From PUND01 sp046538345 (GTDB lineage: Bacteria > Planctomycetota > Phycisphaerae > SM23-33), in contig JBKHJB010000004.1 of the NCBI GenBank assembly GCA_046538345.1, positions 1 to 33,102 on the forward strand: DNA of 33,102 nucleotides. Reading direction: 5' to 3'. The notes under the pieces are model-generated. The model was given only the letters and a program-made list of their open reading frames with translations. It was not told where the DNA came from and made no database searches. Both the position numbers and the translations under genes were made by a program. Positions within the stretch are counted from its first letter, which is position 1, and each line of letters starts with the position of its first letter. This document shows, one piece after another, positions 31,921 through 33,102 of this stretch.

Positions 31921-32030
31921 CATGCAAAACCGGGACAGTCGCCTGTTTCTGTGTGTGGAGTTTCCGCTCGCTGCCGCTCGCGGCTAGCGCAAGGGAACGG
32001 TTGAAACAGGTGACTGTCCCTCATTGCATG
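31921..32030. repeat. Palindromic element B (REP/MITE-like)
   Basis: A roughly 110-base imperfect palindrome. Outer arms CATGCAA (31921-31927) and TTGCATG (32024-32030) match perfectly. The next arms, GGGACAGTCGCCTGTTTC (31932-31949) and GAAACAGGTGACTGTCCC (32003-32020), match at 17 of 18. The centre holds GCCGC-TC-GCGGC (31973-31984), with partly paired flanks between. The whole could fold as one long hairpin. It begins four bases after the aldo/keto reductase stop and lies in front of fprA, so it could act as a terminator. It resembles REP/REPIN-like or MITE sequences; no transposase is present in the window. Confidence 0.75.
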
Positions 32031-32033
32031 CAT

Positions 32034-33041
32034 CTACAGGCGGTGTTCGTCGGGACCGAAGTCGGCCTCGTAGAACGGCGCCACGCACTCACCCGGGCGG
32101 GCGACTTCGTCGAGGCGTTGGCGGTCCTCGTCGGTTACTTCCACCTCCACTGCGCCGAGGTTGTCCTCGAGTTGCTCCATCGTGCGCGGGCCTATAATCG
32201 CACTGGTAATGCCCGGCTGGTTCATGCACCACGCCAGCGAAAGCTGACTGGGCGTGCAGTCCTTCTCGCCGGCGATTTCCTCAACGCGCTCAATAACGTC
32301 GAAACCCGCATCCGAGAGCATCCGTTCGGTGCGCTTATCGTCACGACCGGCCAGGCGCGAATCCCCCGGACGGTCCTGTCCGCGGCGGTACTTGCCGGTG
32401 AGAAAACCGCCGGCCAGCGGAGACCAGGGGATAAGCCCGATGCCCCATGTCTCGGCCATAGGCACCAGCTCGCGCTCGATGCGCCTGTCCAGCAGGTTAT
32501 AGGGCGGCTGCTCGGTGACGAAGCGGTTCAGTCCCAGCCGTTGCGAGACCCACAGCGACTCGACCACCTGCCACGCACCGAACGTGCTTGTCCCGATGTA
32601 GCGGACCTTGCCGCTGGTGATGAGGTCGTCCAATGCCCGAAGGGTCTCGTCGATGGGAATGTCCGACTGCGGACGGTGAATCTGGTAGAGGTCAATCCAG
32701 TCCGTCTGGAGCCGTTTGAGCGACGCCTCGCACTGCTGGATGATGTGCCGCCGACTGTTGCCCGAGGCGTTCGGGTCGTCGTTGTCCATGCGCCCGTGAA
32801 CCTTGGTCGCCAGGACCACCTGGTCGCGCTTGCCGTTGGCTTTGAGTGCCTTGCCGGTGGCCTCCTCGCTGGCGCCGCGGCCGTACACGTTGGCCGTGTC
32901 CAGAAAGTTCACGCCCGCGTCGATTGCGCGGTCTATGATTCCAGCGGACTGTGTCTGGTCGGTCTTGCGGCCGAACATCATGCATCCAAGGCACAGCGGG
33001 CTGACCTTTACGCCGGTTCGTCCGAGATTGCGGTACTCCAT
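32034..33041 (-). CDS. Aldo/keto reductase
   Basis: A 335-residue NADPH-dependent oxidoreductase of the (beta/alpha)8-barrel AKR superfamily, reducing aldehydes or ketones in the cytosol. The catalytic tetrad is visible: D48 and Y53 in NFLDTANVYGRGASEE, K80 in VVLATKVHGRM, and H122 in DLYQIHRPQ. GKVRYIGTSTFGAWQ, PWSPLAGGFLTGKYRR and AIIGPRTMEQLEDNL (cofactor phosphate-binding region) follow in the usual order. The length is normal. It is related to YhdN/GSP69-like and potassium-channel-beta-like AKRs; the substrate is unknown. AGGAGA lies seven bases before ATG 33041. A short GCCGG/CCGGC hairpin (33059-33074) sits upstream. It is transcribed toward fprA but is separated from it by palindromic element B. 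Confidence 0.93.
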   Translation of the reverse strand: MEYRNLGRTGVKVSPLCLGCMMFGRKTDQTQSAGIIDRAIDAGVNFLDTANVYGRGASEEATGKALKANGKRDQVVLATKVHGRMDNDDPNASGNSRRHIIQQCEASLKRLQTDWIDLYQIHRPQSDIPIDETLRALDDLITSGKVRYIGTSTFGAWQVVESLWVSQRLGLNRFVTEQPPYNLLDRRIERELVPMAETWGIGLIPWSPLAGGFLTGKYRRGQDRPGDSRLAGRDDKRTERMLSDAGFDVIERVEEIAGEKDCTPSQLSLAWCMNQPGITSAIIGPRTMEQLEDNLGAVEVEVTDEDRQRLDEVARPGECVAPFYEADFGPDEHRL

Positions 33042-33102
33042 GTGTTAATCTCCTGTGCGCCGGGATAAACCGGCAAGGTGTAGTGAATGAAAGAGTCATA
33101 CG

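Noticed and set aside
33059..33074. GCCGG/CCGGC hairpin upstream of the aldo/keto reductase as a riboswitch or attenuator
   Set aside because: A single five-pair stem near the window edge, with no further conserved structure visible.

Overview
This 33.1 kb window is GC-rich and densely coded on both strands. It looks like a chromosomal segment of a Planctomycetota bacterium, most likely of the Phycisphaerae type. The best markers are a short protein at 19161-19427 that matches the PVC-superphylum small basic signature protein (RxxFTRAERI...FGLPK), a membrane protein at 19452-20192 that begins AKRKNTPALFEVI, an extended acyl carrier protein, a sulfatase of the kind abundant in this phylum, and a flavodiiron protein that points to anaerobic or microaerobic life. 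The taxonomic call is an inference from protein features. No rRNA, tRNA, CRISPR array, IS transposase or phage gene was found, and no gene-free stretch exceeds 300 bases.

Layout. 1-1920: end of gatA, then gatB, encoding the amidotransferase that makes Gln-tRNA(Gln)/Asn-tRNA(Asn). 2094-3545: a membrane-anchored coiled-coil protein with a BRCT-like C-terminus, a promoter candidate in front and a strong terminator behind. 3676-4860: an aspartate aminotransferase. 4882-10842 (minus): a run of five genes encoding a small three-helix membrane protein, a TPR-SPOR lipoprotein, a MOP-superfamily polysaccharide flippase and two large TPR proteins. 10983-11954: a signal-less Asp-box (BNR-like) beta-propeller.

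11938-16053 (minus): a compact type II FAS/PKS-like cassette in the order dehydratase, ACP, second dehydratase, KS-beta, KS-alpha. KS-alpha has an intact Cys-His-His site. KS-beta has lost the Cys and the second His and resembles a chain-length factor; the two are joined by an ATGA stop/start overlap. No ketoreductase, enoyl reductase, acyltransferase or thioesterase is present. This is the most interesting system in the window. A large GT-C-like membrane protein (LIC_10190 type) is divergent from it (16119-17873).

17931-20192 (minus): a second class I aminotransferase, the PVC small protein and a SPOR-like membrane protein with a consensus promoter. 20395-21819: a sulfatase without a signal peptide. 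21826-28346 (minus): an envelope operon with two AsmA-like proteins, a YihY/BrkB-family protein and an M48 lipoprotein protease. 28488-30494: a protein built of two Pectate_lyase_3-type beta-helix units. 30654-33041 (minus): flavodiiron protein FprA and an aldo/keto reductase, with two different palindromic (REP/MITE-like) elements on either side of fprA.

Overall the window combines housekeeping metabolism with several cell-envelope modules (surface polysaccharide export, peptidoglycan-binding SPOR proteins, AsmA-type lipid transport) and an uncharacterised acyl-chain assembly cassette.
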